Assembly (NCBI RefSeq): GCF_900455735.1
Contig: NZ_UAUI01000027.1
Location: 62,001 to 126,000, forward strand
Origin: Rhodococcus wratislaviensis
Lineage (GTDB): Bacteria; Actinomycetota; Actinomycetes; Mycobacteriales; Mycobacteriaceae
Direction of reading: 5' to 3'
Length of the DNA: 64,000 nucleotides
Part shown: positions 42,980-51,510 of the stretch, in pieces
Position numbering within the stretch: position 1 is the first letter of the stretch
Layout: each line of letters starts with the position of its first letter
Made by a program: the position numbers and the translations under genes
Notes under the pieces: generated by a model
What the model saw: only the letters and a program-made list of their open reading frames with translations
Database searches by the model: none
What the model was told of the DNA's origin: nothing

Positions 42980-45900
42980 CCGGTGAGCCGCATGAAGGCA
43001 CCCAGCTCGGTCAGACCCTCCGGGGTGCTCGGCATGTACTGCGTCAACGATTCCGACCGGATGATGATCGCAGCCCACTTGCCGCGGGATACCGCGACGT
43101 TCATCCGGTTCCGCGACAGCAGGAACGACATGCCGCGCGGCACGTCCTCGATCGCGGACGCGGTCATCGACACGATGGCGACGGCCGCCTCCCGCCCCTG
43201 GAACTTGTCGACCGTGCCCACCTCGACCTTGTCGAGGCCGACCGCGGCCAGATCGCGTTCGATCAACCCGACCTGCGCGTTGTACGGCGCCACCACCAGG
43301 ATGTCGGACTCGTCGAGTGGGCGGGTGCCCTCGAATTCGCTGGGGTCGGTCCAGCCGGAACCGAGCAGCTTCGTGATCCGGTTGACCACCTCCCGCGATT
43401 CCTCGGGGGCTTGGGTGGCGTTGCCCTGGTGGTCGACGAAGACGGTGTGCACACCCGGTTCCATGCCGTCGAGTCGGCGTGCGGCACTCGCCGATTCCTG
43501 CGAACGCAGCTTGCCGTCGTAGGACAGTGTCGACACGGGTGCGCACAGTTCCGGGTGCATCCGCCACGTGCGTTCGAGGAAATAACCCCGGCTCGCGGGC
43601 AGCGCCCCGTGCCCCTCGGCGAGCCACCCGAGTGCCGACGCGTCCACCGGTTCCGGATGGGTGCCCTGGCTGACCTGCGGAAGCTGCTGGGGGTCGCCGA
43701 GCAGCAGGAGATTGCGTGCCGCACCGCCCACCGCGATGGTATTGGCGAGAGCGAACTGCCCGGCCTCGTCGATGACCAGCAGATCGAGGCTGCCGGGCGG
43801 CACGCGGTCGGTGTTTGCGAAATCCCAGGCGGTCCCGCCGATCACGCAGCCCGTTTCCTCGGCCTGGTCGATGAAGCCGGGGTAGTCGTTGGAGCTGATG
43901 TCGGTCCATGTCGCGGCGCGATGCCGCCCGTCCTTCTTCGCGACGAGCTCGGCGGGGAGCCCGGCCTTCACGACACCGCCGAGCATGTTCTCGATCACCG
44001 AATGCGACTGTGCGACCACGCCGATCCGCCAGTGGTGCTGCTCGACGAGCGCCTTGATCACCCGGGCCCCGGTGTACGTCTTGCCGGTGCCGGGAGGCCC
44101 CTGCACCGCGACGTACGAGTCTTCGAGGTCGAGCAGGGCCGCGGTGATCGCGCCCGCGTAGTCCGTGCCGTCGACGGGTGGGAGCGGATGTCCGCTCCGG
44201 GTGCGAGGGTCGGACCGACGGAGAATGTCCACCGACGCGCACAGCGGGAGTTCCGGCAGCGGTGAGCACATGGCGTCCGCCGCCACCGCGATGGACGATT
44301 CGATTCGGTCGGTCGTGATCGGGGGCCCGGGGGTGATCGCCGTCGGAAGTTGCACGTACTCCTCGCCGTTGAGAAGTTCCTCGACGATCACCACGTCGCG
44401 GCGCCGGCCGTCCTTCCCGACGTCGAGAACGTTGACCGTGCACGTTCCCCGCTGCTGCGGATTGTCGCCCGCGACCGCCTCGGGTGCGGGAGTGTCGTAG
44501 AGCGCATACATCGTAGTCTTGGGCCCCACCGTGCTCCCCGTCCCGAAACGGCCGGTGAGCTGCAGGCGCCGGCGCAGCTTGCGCTGCCGCGGGCTGCTCT
44601 TGTGCCAGTTCTCCTCGACGACCGCGGACGACACCACCAGAACGTCCCGGATGTCCGACAATTCGTCGTGCGGCACGACCAGCCGATCGAAATGCGCCCA
44701 CCAGAACGGTTTCCGCTCGCGGCGGTGATAGCCGACCGCCGCCGCCATGAGCGCGGCGGCCTGCTGGTCGTGTCCTCGGTGCTCGCTCGGCCCGTGCCCG
44801 GCGAACTCGCGCAACGCCGCCTCCGCGGGGGTGCACTCCTCGGTGACTGCGGTGGGCCCGTCGCCGGGCGGCCGGAGGGCGACACCGTGCGTCTCCGCCT
44901 GCCCGATCAGCCAGTCGCGCAGCCGCAGCGTGGAATCGCAGTCGTACTCGTTGTAGTCGGCGATTCCCTGCAGCAGCGCGCGTGCCTCGGCCTCGCGGCC
45001 GTTGTCGCGGTGATCGCAGTAGTCGGCGTACGCGACCACCGACGCCGCGGCGTTGGTGACGTCGCCGTCGCGCGGTTGCTCCGGCATGTACAGCGGTTCG
45101 AGTTTCTTGATGCTGTAGGACCGTTCGCCGATGCGCAGGCACCCGCGCACCACCGGATACAGATCGACGAGGACGTTGTCGCGCAGCAGGGTGTCGACGG
45201 TCTCCTCGCCGACGCCGTGCCGTCCCGCCAGCCGCAGCAGTGCCGACTTCTCGTACGCGGCGTAGTGGTAGATGTGCATGTTCGGGTACTGCTGACGACG
45301 CGCGGTCACGTAGTCGAGGAAGTCGACGAGCGCCTGCCGCTCCTCGGTGCGGTCGTGTGCCCAGAACGGCCGGAACACGGCGGCGTCGGCGGGACCCTCG
45401 ACCACGCCGAAGAGGTATTCGAGACCCCAGTCCGTGGAACCGTTCTCGGCCCAGAGCGGGTCGCCCTCGAAGTCGAAGAAGATGTCGCCGTCGTCCGGTT
45501 CGGGCAGACCGCCCAGAGCCTGCGGGGCGTACACCTGGAACTCGGGGGTCCCCGAGGACTCCTGCCGCAACTGCAGGGCGGCCTGCGCGCGAAGCGATTC
45601 CAGGGTGCGCTCGGGCAGTCCCTCGACACTGCCCGCGTGCGCGGCGAGGGCGTCGAGGGTGCCGATCCCGGCCGCGATCAGCCGGCTGCGCTGCGTCGAG
45701 CGCATTCCGGCGACGAGCAGGAGGTCGCGGTGCTGCTCCACCTCCGGGGTGCACGTGTCGCACCGGCCGCACGCCGTGTACCGGGGGTCGCCCCACTCCG
45801 CGAGGGACTGCTCGTCGCGGTGCTCGTCGAGAATTCGTTCGAGCGAGGACCGTCGCGCGGAGTACACGGGAACGATGTCGCCGAGCGAGTGCGCCGAGTC

Positions 45901-46431
45901 GCTGTCGTCGCCGAGCAGCAGGTGGACGTCCGGGGACGTCGGGATCCCGTTGTCGGCCAGCGCTTCCGCGTACGCGGCGAGCTGGAGCAGGGCCGACACC
46001 TTCGCGTGCCGTGACAGTTTGGTGTCGTAGACGGCGTACGTGTCGCCGTCGCGGACGAGGAAATCGCAGAAACCCAGGAATCGGCCGTCGAAGAACGTGC
46101 CCTGGTACACCACGTCGGCGCCGCCGCGGATCGCCTCCACGGTGGCCAGGTTCGCGTCGAAGAGACCCACCGCGGTGTACTCGGGACGGTCCATCGTGAC
46201 CACCCCGTCGCCGTACTCGGCACGGAACTGCTCGAGCCGGCGGTGTTCGTGAGCATCGCCCAGGCTCGAGGTCCGTCGCAGCATCGGATCGTCGTCGACG
46301 GACGTGGCGGCGGACCCGGCGCCGGCGAGTCCGAGCGTGGCGTCCAACCGGCGTAGCAACGCGAACTCGCAGGTGGCGGCCGCGGAGAGGTCGCTGGCGC
46401 TGTAGACGATGGTGTCGTCGAGGAGGAACAC
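42964..46431 (-). CDS. TM0106-type RecB-like nuclease fused to SF1 helicase
   Basis: 1155 residues from the GTG VFLLDDTI at 46431; the longer frame beyond it is antisense. N-terminal nuclease part (about 1-270): GFCDFLVRDGDTYAVYDTKLSRHAK has the PD-(D/E)xK D-x-K core, followed by CGRCDTC. A middle RNase-H-like region has DIFFDFEGDPLW and YNEYDCDSTLRLRDWL. The C-terminal half (about 720-1155) is a Dna2/NAM7-like superfamily 1 helicase: Walker A QGPPGTGKTYTG, LLVIDEAGQFALAN, LLLGDPQQLPQV, and VGTVDKFQGREAAV. It may process DNA or RNA ends, possibly in repair or defence; no partner gene is adjacent. Confidence 0.92.
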   Translation of the reverse strand: MFLLDDTIVYSASDLSAAATCEFALLRRLDATLGLAGAGSAATSVDDDPMLRRTSSLGDAHEHRRLEQFRAEYGDGVVTMDRPEYTAVGLFDANLATVEAIRGGADVVYQGTFFDGRFLGFCDFLVRDGDTYAVYDTKLSRHAKVSALLQLAAYAEALADNGIPTSPDVHLLLGDDSDSAHSLGDIVPVYSARRSSLERILDEHRDEQSLAEWGDPRYTACGRCDTCTPEVEQHRDLLLVAGMRSTQRSRLIAAGIGTLDALAAHAGSVEGLPERTLESLRAQAALQLRQESSGTPEFQVYAPQALGGLPEPDDGDIFFDFEGDPLWAENGSTDWGLEYLFGVVEGPADAAVFRPFWAHDRTEERQALVDFLDYVTARRQQYPNMHIYHYAAYEKSALLRLAGRHGVGEETVDTLLRDNVLVDLYPVVRGCLRIGERSYSIKKLEPLYMPEQPRDGDVTNAAASVVAYADYCDHRDNGREAEARALLQGIADYNEYDCDSTLRLRDWLIGQAETHGVALRPPGDGPTAVTEECTPAEAALREFAGHGPSEHRGHDQQAAALMAAAVGYHRRERKPFWWAHFDRLVVPHDELSDIRDVLVVSSAVVEENWHKSSPRQRKLRRRLQLTGRFGTGSTVGPKTTMYALYDTPAPEAVAGDNPQQRGTCTVNVLDVGKDGRRRDVVIVEELLNGEEYVQLPTAITPGPPITTDRIESSIAVAADAMCSPLPELPLCASVDILRRSDPRTRSGHPLPPVDGTDYAGAITAALLDLEDSYVAVQGPPGTGKTYTGARVIKALVEQHHWRIGVVAQSHSVIENMLGGVVKAGLPAELVAKKDGRHRAATWTDISSNDYPGFIDQAEETGCVIGGTAWDFANTDRVPPGSLDLLVIDEAGQFALANTIAVGGAARNLLLLGDPQQLPQVSQGTHPEPVDASALGWLAEGHGALPASRGYFLERTWRMHPELCAPVSTLSYDGKLRSQESASAARRLDGMEPGVHTVFVDHQGNATQAPEESREVVNRITKLLGSGWTDPSEFEGTRPLDESDILVVAPYNAQVGLIERDLAAVGLDKVEVGTVDKFQGREAAVAIVSMTASAIEDVPRGMSFLLSRNRMNVAVSRGKWAAIIIRSESLTQYMPSTPEGLTELGAFMRLTGQPKH

Positions 46432-46500
46432 AGCTACGTCCCCAGTTCTGCCGGTGAGTTCACCCGGCCGATTGTGCCATCGGGGTGCGACAGGCCCAGA

Positions 46501-47133
46501 ATGGCAGCCATGCCTTTCTTCGACGGCCACTCCGGACGAGTCCACTACCGGCACTGGAGCGCGGTGGGAGGTCCCGTCGCCCAGGTGGTGTTTCTCCACG
46601 GTATGGGGCAGCACACGGGTCACTACCACCGGTTCGCGCGCGGACTGACGCCTGCCGGAATAGGGGTGTGGGGAATCGACCAGGCCGGTCACGGATTGTC
46701 CGAAGGCGACAATCCGGGATCCGTGGCGGACCTGGCGGAGGACGCCGCGCTTCTCACCGGCCTCGCAGGCAGACACGCGCCGGATGTTCCGCTCGTGCTC
46801 ATGGGGCATTCGCTCGGTGCCGCGGTCTCGATGGAACTTCTCGTGTCCGGTGACCCCGGTTTCCGGTGCGCGATTCTGTGCGGGACACCGAAGACCGCCG
46901 CCGTGCAGCAGACGGCGGACGCGCTGGGGTCACTCGGGATACCGCTGCTCGCGGTTCACGGTGTCGACGACCGCATCGCACCGATCGACCCCGTGCGGGA
47001 CTGGGCGGCGGGGATCGCAGGACTCGAATTCCGGGAGTTCGACGACGCCGGACACGACCTGCTTCACGAGAAGGTCCACGCCACCGTGACCGCGGTGGTC
47101 CGCGACTTCATCCTGGGCGCTGCGCACCCGTGA
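46501..47133 (+). CDS. Alpha/beta hydrolase (monoacylglycerol lipase-like)
   Basis: 210 residues from the ATG at 46501 (46510 is also possible). HGMGQHTGHYHRFARGL, nucleophile elbow LMGHSLGAAV, acid HGVDDRIAP and the His in DDAGHDLLHE complete a catalytic triad. It resembles monoglyceride lipase/lysophospholipase enzymes. It is divergent from the nuclease-helicase gene and its stop codon lies inside a terminator hairpin. Confidence 0.85.
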   Translation: MAAMPFFDGHSGRVHYRHWSAVGGPVAQVVFLHGMGQHTGHYHRFARGLTPAGIGVWGIDQAGHGLSEGDNPGSVADLAEDAALLTGLAGRHAPDVPLVLMGHSLGAAVSMELLVSGDPGFRCAILCGTPKTAAVQQTADALGSLGIPLLAVHGVDDRIAPIDPVRDWAAGIAGLEFREFDDAGHDLLHEKVHATVTAVVRDFILGAAHP

Positions 47134-47172
47134 GTGTTCGAGGAGTCTCTGCACTCCCCGAACACTCACGGG
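47127..47172. terminator. Bidirectional terminator overlapping the lipase stop
   Basis: CCCGTGAGTGTTCG (47127-47140) pairs perfectly with CGAACACTCACGGG (47159-47172), with an inner GGAGT/ACTCC stem. It includes the TGA stop at 47131-47133 and separates two convergent genes. Confidence 0.85.
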
Positions 47173-47184
47173 CGGCGGAGCCGC

Positions 47185-48972
47185 TTACGCGTAGATGGCC
47201 TCGATGGCCGCGCCGTGCTCCTTGTGGATGACGTTCCGCTTGAGCTTCAGCGTGGGGGTGAGCTCACCGGTCTCCTGCGTGAAGTCGACTTCGAGGATGC
47301 GGTACTTCTTGATCCGCTCCGGGTTGGACACCTTCTTGTTGCCCTCGGCCACCGCCTCGTCGATCTCGGCGACCAGGTCGGGGTTCTTCACCAGTTCGGA
47401 CACCGGGGTGTCGGCGGCCAGCCCGTGACGTTCCTTCCAGCCCGGGAGGGTTTCGGAGTCGAGGGTGATGAGCGCGCCGATGAACGGCTTGCCGTCGCCG
47501 ACCACGAGGCACTGGCTGATCAGCGGGTGCGCGCGGAGTGCGTCCTCGAGGACCGCAGGCGCGACGTTCTTGCCGCCCGCGGTGACGATGATTTCCTTCT
47601 TGCGGCCGGTGATCGAGATGTAGCCCTCTTCGTCGATCGAGCCGAGGTCGCCGGTGTGGAACCAGCCGTCCCGGATCGAATCCGCGGTGGCCTGCTCGTT
47701 GTGCCAGTAACCGCCGAACACGACGGGACCCTTCAGGAGCAGTTCGCCGTCCTCGCCGATCTTGGCGGCGTGGCCGTCGATCGGCTTGCCGACGGTGCCG
47801 ACCTTCTGTGCGCGGGTGGTGTTCACGGAGATGGCGGCGCTCGTCTCCGTGAGGCCGTAGCCCTCGTACACCGGAACGCCGATGCCGCGGAAGAAGTGAC
47901 CGAGGCGTGCACCGAGCGCGGCGCCACCGGAGACGGCGCGGTCGCACTCGCCGCCGAGGGCGGTGCGCAGCTTCGAGTAGACGAGCTTGTCGAACAAGGC
48001 GTGCTTGAGCTTGAGACCGAGCCCGGCGCCGCCGTTGTCCTGTGCCTCGCTGTACGCAATGGCCGTGGCGGACGCCTTCTCGAAGATGCTGCCCTTGCCG
48101 CCGTCGTACGCCTTCTGCTTGGCGGAGTTGTAGACCTTCTCGAACACGCGCGGCACCGACAGGATGAAGTGCGGCTGGAACGCGGCGAACTGGTCGAGCA
48201 GCGTCGTGAGGTCGGCGGTGTGCGCGACGGTGACCTTGGCGTCGAACGCGCCGAAGGAGATGGCGCGGGCGAAGACGTGCGCGAGGGGTAGGAACATCAG
48301 GGTGCGCCTGCCGGCGTACATCGCGTCGCTGAGCGCGAGCTTCACGGCGGCGGACTCCGCGTAGAAGTTGGAGTGCGTCAGCTGCACGCCCTTGGGGCGG
48401 CCGGTGGTGCCCGACGTGTAGATGAGGGTCGCGGGGGAGGACGCGCGCACCTGGTGACGACGCTCGTGCAACTGCTCGTCGGTGACGCCTTCGCCCCGCT
48501 TCGACAGTTCGTCGATCGCGCCGGCTTCGATCTGCAGGACCTCACGCAGGTCCGGCGCGGCGTCGGTGACGACCTTCAGCGCGTCGGCCTGCTTGGCGTT
48601 CTCGACGACCAGCAGCGACGTGCCGGAGTCTTCGAGGATCCACTTCGCCTGATCGGGTGCGGACGTTTCGTAGATGGCGACGGTGCACCCGCCTGCCGTC
48701 CAGATCGCGTAGTCGATGACGACCCATTCGTACCGGGTCGCCGACAGGATCGCGACGCGGTCACCGAGCCCGACGCCGGAAGCGATGAGCCCCTTCGCGA
48801 CGGCGGACACCTGCTCCGCGAACTCGGCGGCGGTGACGTCTACCCACCCACCGTTGCCGGGGCGCTTGAACGGAACGAACTTCGGGTCTTCCTCGGCATG
48901 ACGGAAGACCGTGTCCGCCATGGAGGCGTCCTCCGGAATTGAGAACGACTGCGGTACCGAGAATTCACGCAC
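47185..48972 (-). CDS. Long-chain fatty-acid-CoA ligase, FadD15-like
   Basis: 595 residues, GTG start with GGAGGGG upstream. Complete ANL enzyme: P-loop IYTSGTTGRPKGVQLTH, LPLAHVFARA, YEGYGLTETSAAIS, GWFHTGDLGSIDEEGYISITGRKKEII, and a C-terminal lid ending VIHKEHGAAIEAIYA. The insertion with PHFILSVPRVFEKVYNSAKQK and the length are typical of long-chain ligases of the FadD15 group. It activates fatty acids for lipid synthesis or degradation. It is likely monocistronic. Confidence 0.93.
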   Translation of the reverse strand: MREFSVPQSFSIPEDASMADTVFRHAEEDPKFVPFKRPGNGGWVDVTAAEFAEQVSAVAKGLIASGVGLGDRVAILSATRYEWVVIDYAIWTAGGCTVAIYETSAPDQAKWILEDSGTSLLVVENAKQADALKVVTDAAPDLREVLQIEAGAIDELSKRGEGVTDEQLHERRHQVRASSPATLIYTSGTTGRPKGVQLTHSNFYAESAAVKLALSDAMYAGRRTLMFLPLAHVFARAISFGAFDAKVTVAHTADLTTLLDQFAAFQPHFILSVPRVFEKVYNSAKQKAYDGGKGSIFEKASATAIAYSEAQDNGGAGLGLKLKHALFDKLVYSKLRTALGGECDRAVSGGAALGARLGHFFRGIGVPVYEGYGLTETSAAISVNTTRAQKVGTVGKPIDGHAAKIGEDGELLLKGPVVFGGYWHNEQATADSIRDGWFHTGDLGSIDEEGYISITGRKKEIIVTAGGKNVAPAVLEDALRAHPLISQCLVVGDGKPFIGALITLDSETLPGWKERHGLAADTPVSELVKNPDLVAEIDEAVAEGNKKVSNPERIKKYRILEVDFTQETGELTPTLKLKRNVIHKEHGAAIEAIYA

Positions 48973-49111
48973 TATGACCCCTCCACTGAAACGACATGAC
49001 GGATGTGCATTCGATCACATTTGTCCCAGTTTCGCACCAGGGTCGATGTCCGTTATGTGTATTTCCGTTCTGACCAGCGGAGATAAGTGTAACTCGGCGT
49101 AAACTGATAAC

Positions 49112-49816
49112 TCAGGCGGCCTCTTCCAAACGGCGCGAGTTCGCCGACAGCCAGCGCCGGATCGCATAGTTCAACTGATCCGGATCGACACCGAGTTCGG
49201 TCGCCGTCGCCTCGAGGATCTCCTCGGCAAGGCCGTCGTCGGTGGCTTCCGAAATGCCGAGCGCGCCGCTGATGAACACGTCCGCCACCCGATTCGGCCG
49301 GACACCCGGGATCCCGGCGAGCATCAGGAAGTGCGCCCACGTGACGTCGCTGCTCTCCCCGCACACCTCGATCCACGCGTCGTGGATCTGCTCCAGGGCA
49401 GCTTCGTCCCGGGCGGCCTCGAGAAGGTCGTCGATGCTGTTGATCCGGAGCTGGTGTAGTCGCTCCGCCGCCAGCTGGATGTGACGCGCCTCGATCGGCA
49501 CACCGGTCGCGGAGTACCGCCGTTTGTACGAACCGACCTTTCCTGCCCACTGATCCGAGCTGCCCGCCTCCTCGAACGTGCGGAGTAGGTCGCGGGCGCC
49601 GTCGGTGAGGGGCTGATCGGGGTGCGCCCGCCGGTACGCCAGGTAGCGGTCCACGACGGCGACCTCGCTGTGCCCGGCGCTCGACTGCACCGATTCGATG
49701 ATGCAGAGGGCGAGGCTGTGCCGGTAGGCGTCGGAGGTGACCCAGCCGGACGGGTCGCCCAATCGGTCGCGGCAGGCGGTGACGACGGTTTCGACGGTAT
49801 CGGCAGAGACGGTCAC
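49112..49816 (-). CDS. Hypothetical protein with helix-hairpin-helix-like segment
   Basis: 234 residues from the GTG at 49816, 5 nt after GGAGG; a TTG at 49828 is possible. It is largely helical and charged, ending RRLEEAA. A segment AHFLMLAGIPGVRPNRVADVF resembles the GIPGVGP-type helix-hairpin-helix of DNA-repair glycosylases, but no catalytic Asp pattern was found. No family recognised with confidence; neighbours give no clear context. Confidence 0.65.
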   Translation of the reverse strand: MTVSADTVETVVTACRDRLGDPSGWVTSDAYRHSLALCIIESVQSSAGHSEVAVVDRYLAYRRAHPDQPLTDGARDLLRTFEEAGSSDQWAGKVGSYKRRYSATGVPIEARHIQLAAERLHQLRINSIDDLLEAARDEAALEQIHDAWIEVCGESSDVTWAHFLMLAGIPGVRPNRVADVFISGALGISEATDDGLAEEILEATATELGVDPDQLNYAIRRWLSANSRRLEEAA

Positions 49817-49915
49817 GAGATCCTCCAAAGGCAGTCTGTTCTGTGCTCTGTCCGGTGTATCGACAGGGCCTCCGGGAACGTTGCACTGGAGCTGAAGATT
49901 CCTCGAGAACTACCG

Positions 49916-50545
49916 TCAGTGGTGGGTCAGCAGGTCTGTGACCTCGGTGTCCGAGAGTTGATGGAAATCGTCGTACGCGTTGCCGACGCCACCGAGATCG
50001 GCCGGGGTGTACAGGCAGACCACCTCGTCGGCGGTCACGCGCAAGCGGCCGACTGCCTCGGGGGCCGCCACCGGAACCGCGACGATCACGCGTGCCGCGC
50101 CCAGTTTCTTCACCGATTGGCAGGCCACCGCCGCGGTCGCGCCCGTGGCCATACCGTCGTCGACGAGGACGGCGGTGCGCCCCTTCAGTGACGCTCGCGG
50201 CTTGCCGCCGCGCAGCACCCGGGCCCTCCGTTCGAGCTCGCGGCGCTCCTTCGCCTCGACCATGGCGAGCGCGGTCTTGCTGATCCGGGCGATGCGCAGA
50301 ACGTCGTCGTTGATCACCCGGGATTCACCCTCGCCGATGGCGCCCATGGCGAGTTCCGGCTGCCACGGGACACCCAGTTTGCGGACGAGGACGACGTCGA
50401 GGGGCGCCGACAGGGCGGCAGCGATCTCGAACGCGACGGGGACGCCGCCGCGCGGCAAGCCGAGCACCACCAGATCGGTGCCGCGCAGGTGCTCCAGTGC
50501 GGCCGCCAGTCTGCGACCGGCGTCGGCGCGACTGGTGTACAACAT
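49916..50545 (-). CDS. Phosphoribosyltransferase-domain protein
   Basis: 209 residues. N-terminal VVLGLPRGGVPVAFEIA and the PRPP-binding loop TAVLVDDGMATGATAAVA (two acidic residues then GMATGAT), typical of type I phosphoribosyltransferases. RKLGVPWQPELAMGAI is a recurring feature of this subfamily, often found near dienelactone-hydrolase-like domains in mycobacteria. The base or substrate is unknown. It follows the nitrilase gene by 59 bp on the same strand. Confidence 0.88.
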   Translation of the reverse strand: MLYTSRADAGRRLAAALEHLRGTDLVVLGLPRGGVPVAFEIAAALSAPLDVVLVRKLGVPWQPELAMGAIGEGESRVINDDVLRIARISKTALAMVEAKERRELERRARVLRGGKPRASLKGRTAVLVDDGMATGATAAVACQSVKKLGAARVIVAVPVAAPEAVGRLRVTADEVVCLYTPADLGGVGNAYDDFHQLSDTEVTDLLTHH

Positions 50546-50604
50546 CGAACGCTCCGTGATCGGGGAGAACGGATCGTCTCCGACGCTACTCCCGATCGGG
50601 CCGT

Positions 50605-51402
50605 TCAGATCTCGCTGACGGTGAATCGGCGCAGGGCGAGGGCGGGATTCTTCTCCCGCACCTCGGTGATCCGCTCCGCGCTCACCGCGGCGACCGCGGT
50701 GCCCACCCGCTCACCGAGCGACGCGAGGGTCACACCCATCGGATCGACGATCATGCTGTTCCCGGCCCCGGTGCGCGCGCTCTGGTCGGCGGCGGCCACG
50801 TACACGGTGTTCTCGATGGCGCGTGCCCGCACGAGAGTGGACCAGTGGTCCTCCTTCAACGGTCCGGGCACCCACTGTGCGGGCAGCAGCAGCACGTCGG
50901 CGCCCGCGTCGACGATGCGGCGGGTGACCTCGGGGAACCGGAGGTCGTAGCAGGTCTGCATGCCGAACGTGAGGCCGTCGACGGCGAAGGTCTCCGGGAC
51001 GCCGATCTCACCGGCGCGGATGACGTCGGATTCCTTGTAGCCGAACGCGTCGTAAAGATGGAGTTTGCGGTAGGTGGCGACGATGTCGCCGCCCGGTCCG
51101 AGCGCGACGAGGGTGTTCGAGATGCGATCGTCTCCGGGCAGCTGCTCGTTGACCCCTGCCACCAGATGGACGCCGAGTTCCTTCGCCGTCGCGGCCAGCC
51201 CGCCGACGAACTCGCCGTCCAGGCCCTCGGCCGACTCGACGATCCGCTCGTCCGTTCTCGGCGCCGTGAACATCGCATACTCCGGCGCCACCACCACCTT
51301 CGCACCGCGGCCCGCGGCCTCGGCGGCGAGCGTGCGGAGGGTGCGCAGGTTCTCCTGCTTGTCCTGACCGGGAGCGAACTGAATGACAGCGACATCGACC
51401 AT
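50605..51402 (-). CDS. Carbon-nitrogen hydrolase (nitrilase superfamily)
   Basis: 265 residues from the ATG at 51402 (a GTG at 51411 is possible). The Glu-Lys-Cys triad is visible: VVVAPEYAM (Glu41), YRKLHLYDAFGYKE (Lys) and MQTCYDLRFPEVTRR (Cys). The TCYDLRFPE form is typical of omega-amidase and deaminated-glutathione amidase (NIT1/NIT2) relatives. It is cytoplasmic. It is divergent from the DEAD-box helicase gene. Confidence 0.92.
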   Translation of the reverse strand: MVDVAVIQFAPGQDKQENLRTLRTLAAEAAGRGAKVVVAPEYAMFTAPRTDERIVESAEGLDGEFVGGLAATAKELGVHLVAGVNEQLPGDDRISNTLVALGPGGDIVATYRKLHLYDAFGYKESDVIRAGEIGVPETFAVDGLTFGMQTCYDLRFPEVTRRIVDAGADVLLLPAQWVPGPLKEDHWSTLVRARAIENTVYVAAADQSARTGAGNSMIVDPMGVTLASLGERVGTAVAAVSAERITEVREKNPALALRRFTVSEI

Positions 51403-51510
51403 GCCGTCCACGCTAGGCGACGAGGTGCGGCAGGTGTCTCCCGTCCCGGTCGCCGCGTATTTCCGCGGCGTGGCGATGCGCGGTGGACTCGTGCACTAAA
51501 CTGCTGGTCA

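Noticed and set aside
51497..51502. TAAACT before deaD as proof of leaderless transcription
   Set aside because: The hexamer sits at about the right distance from the ATG, but no matching -35 element was found, so it is not reported as a promoter.
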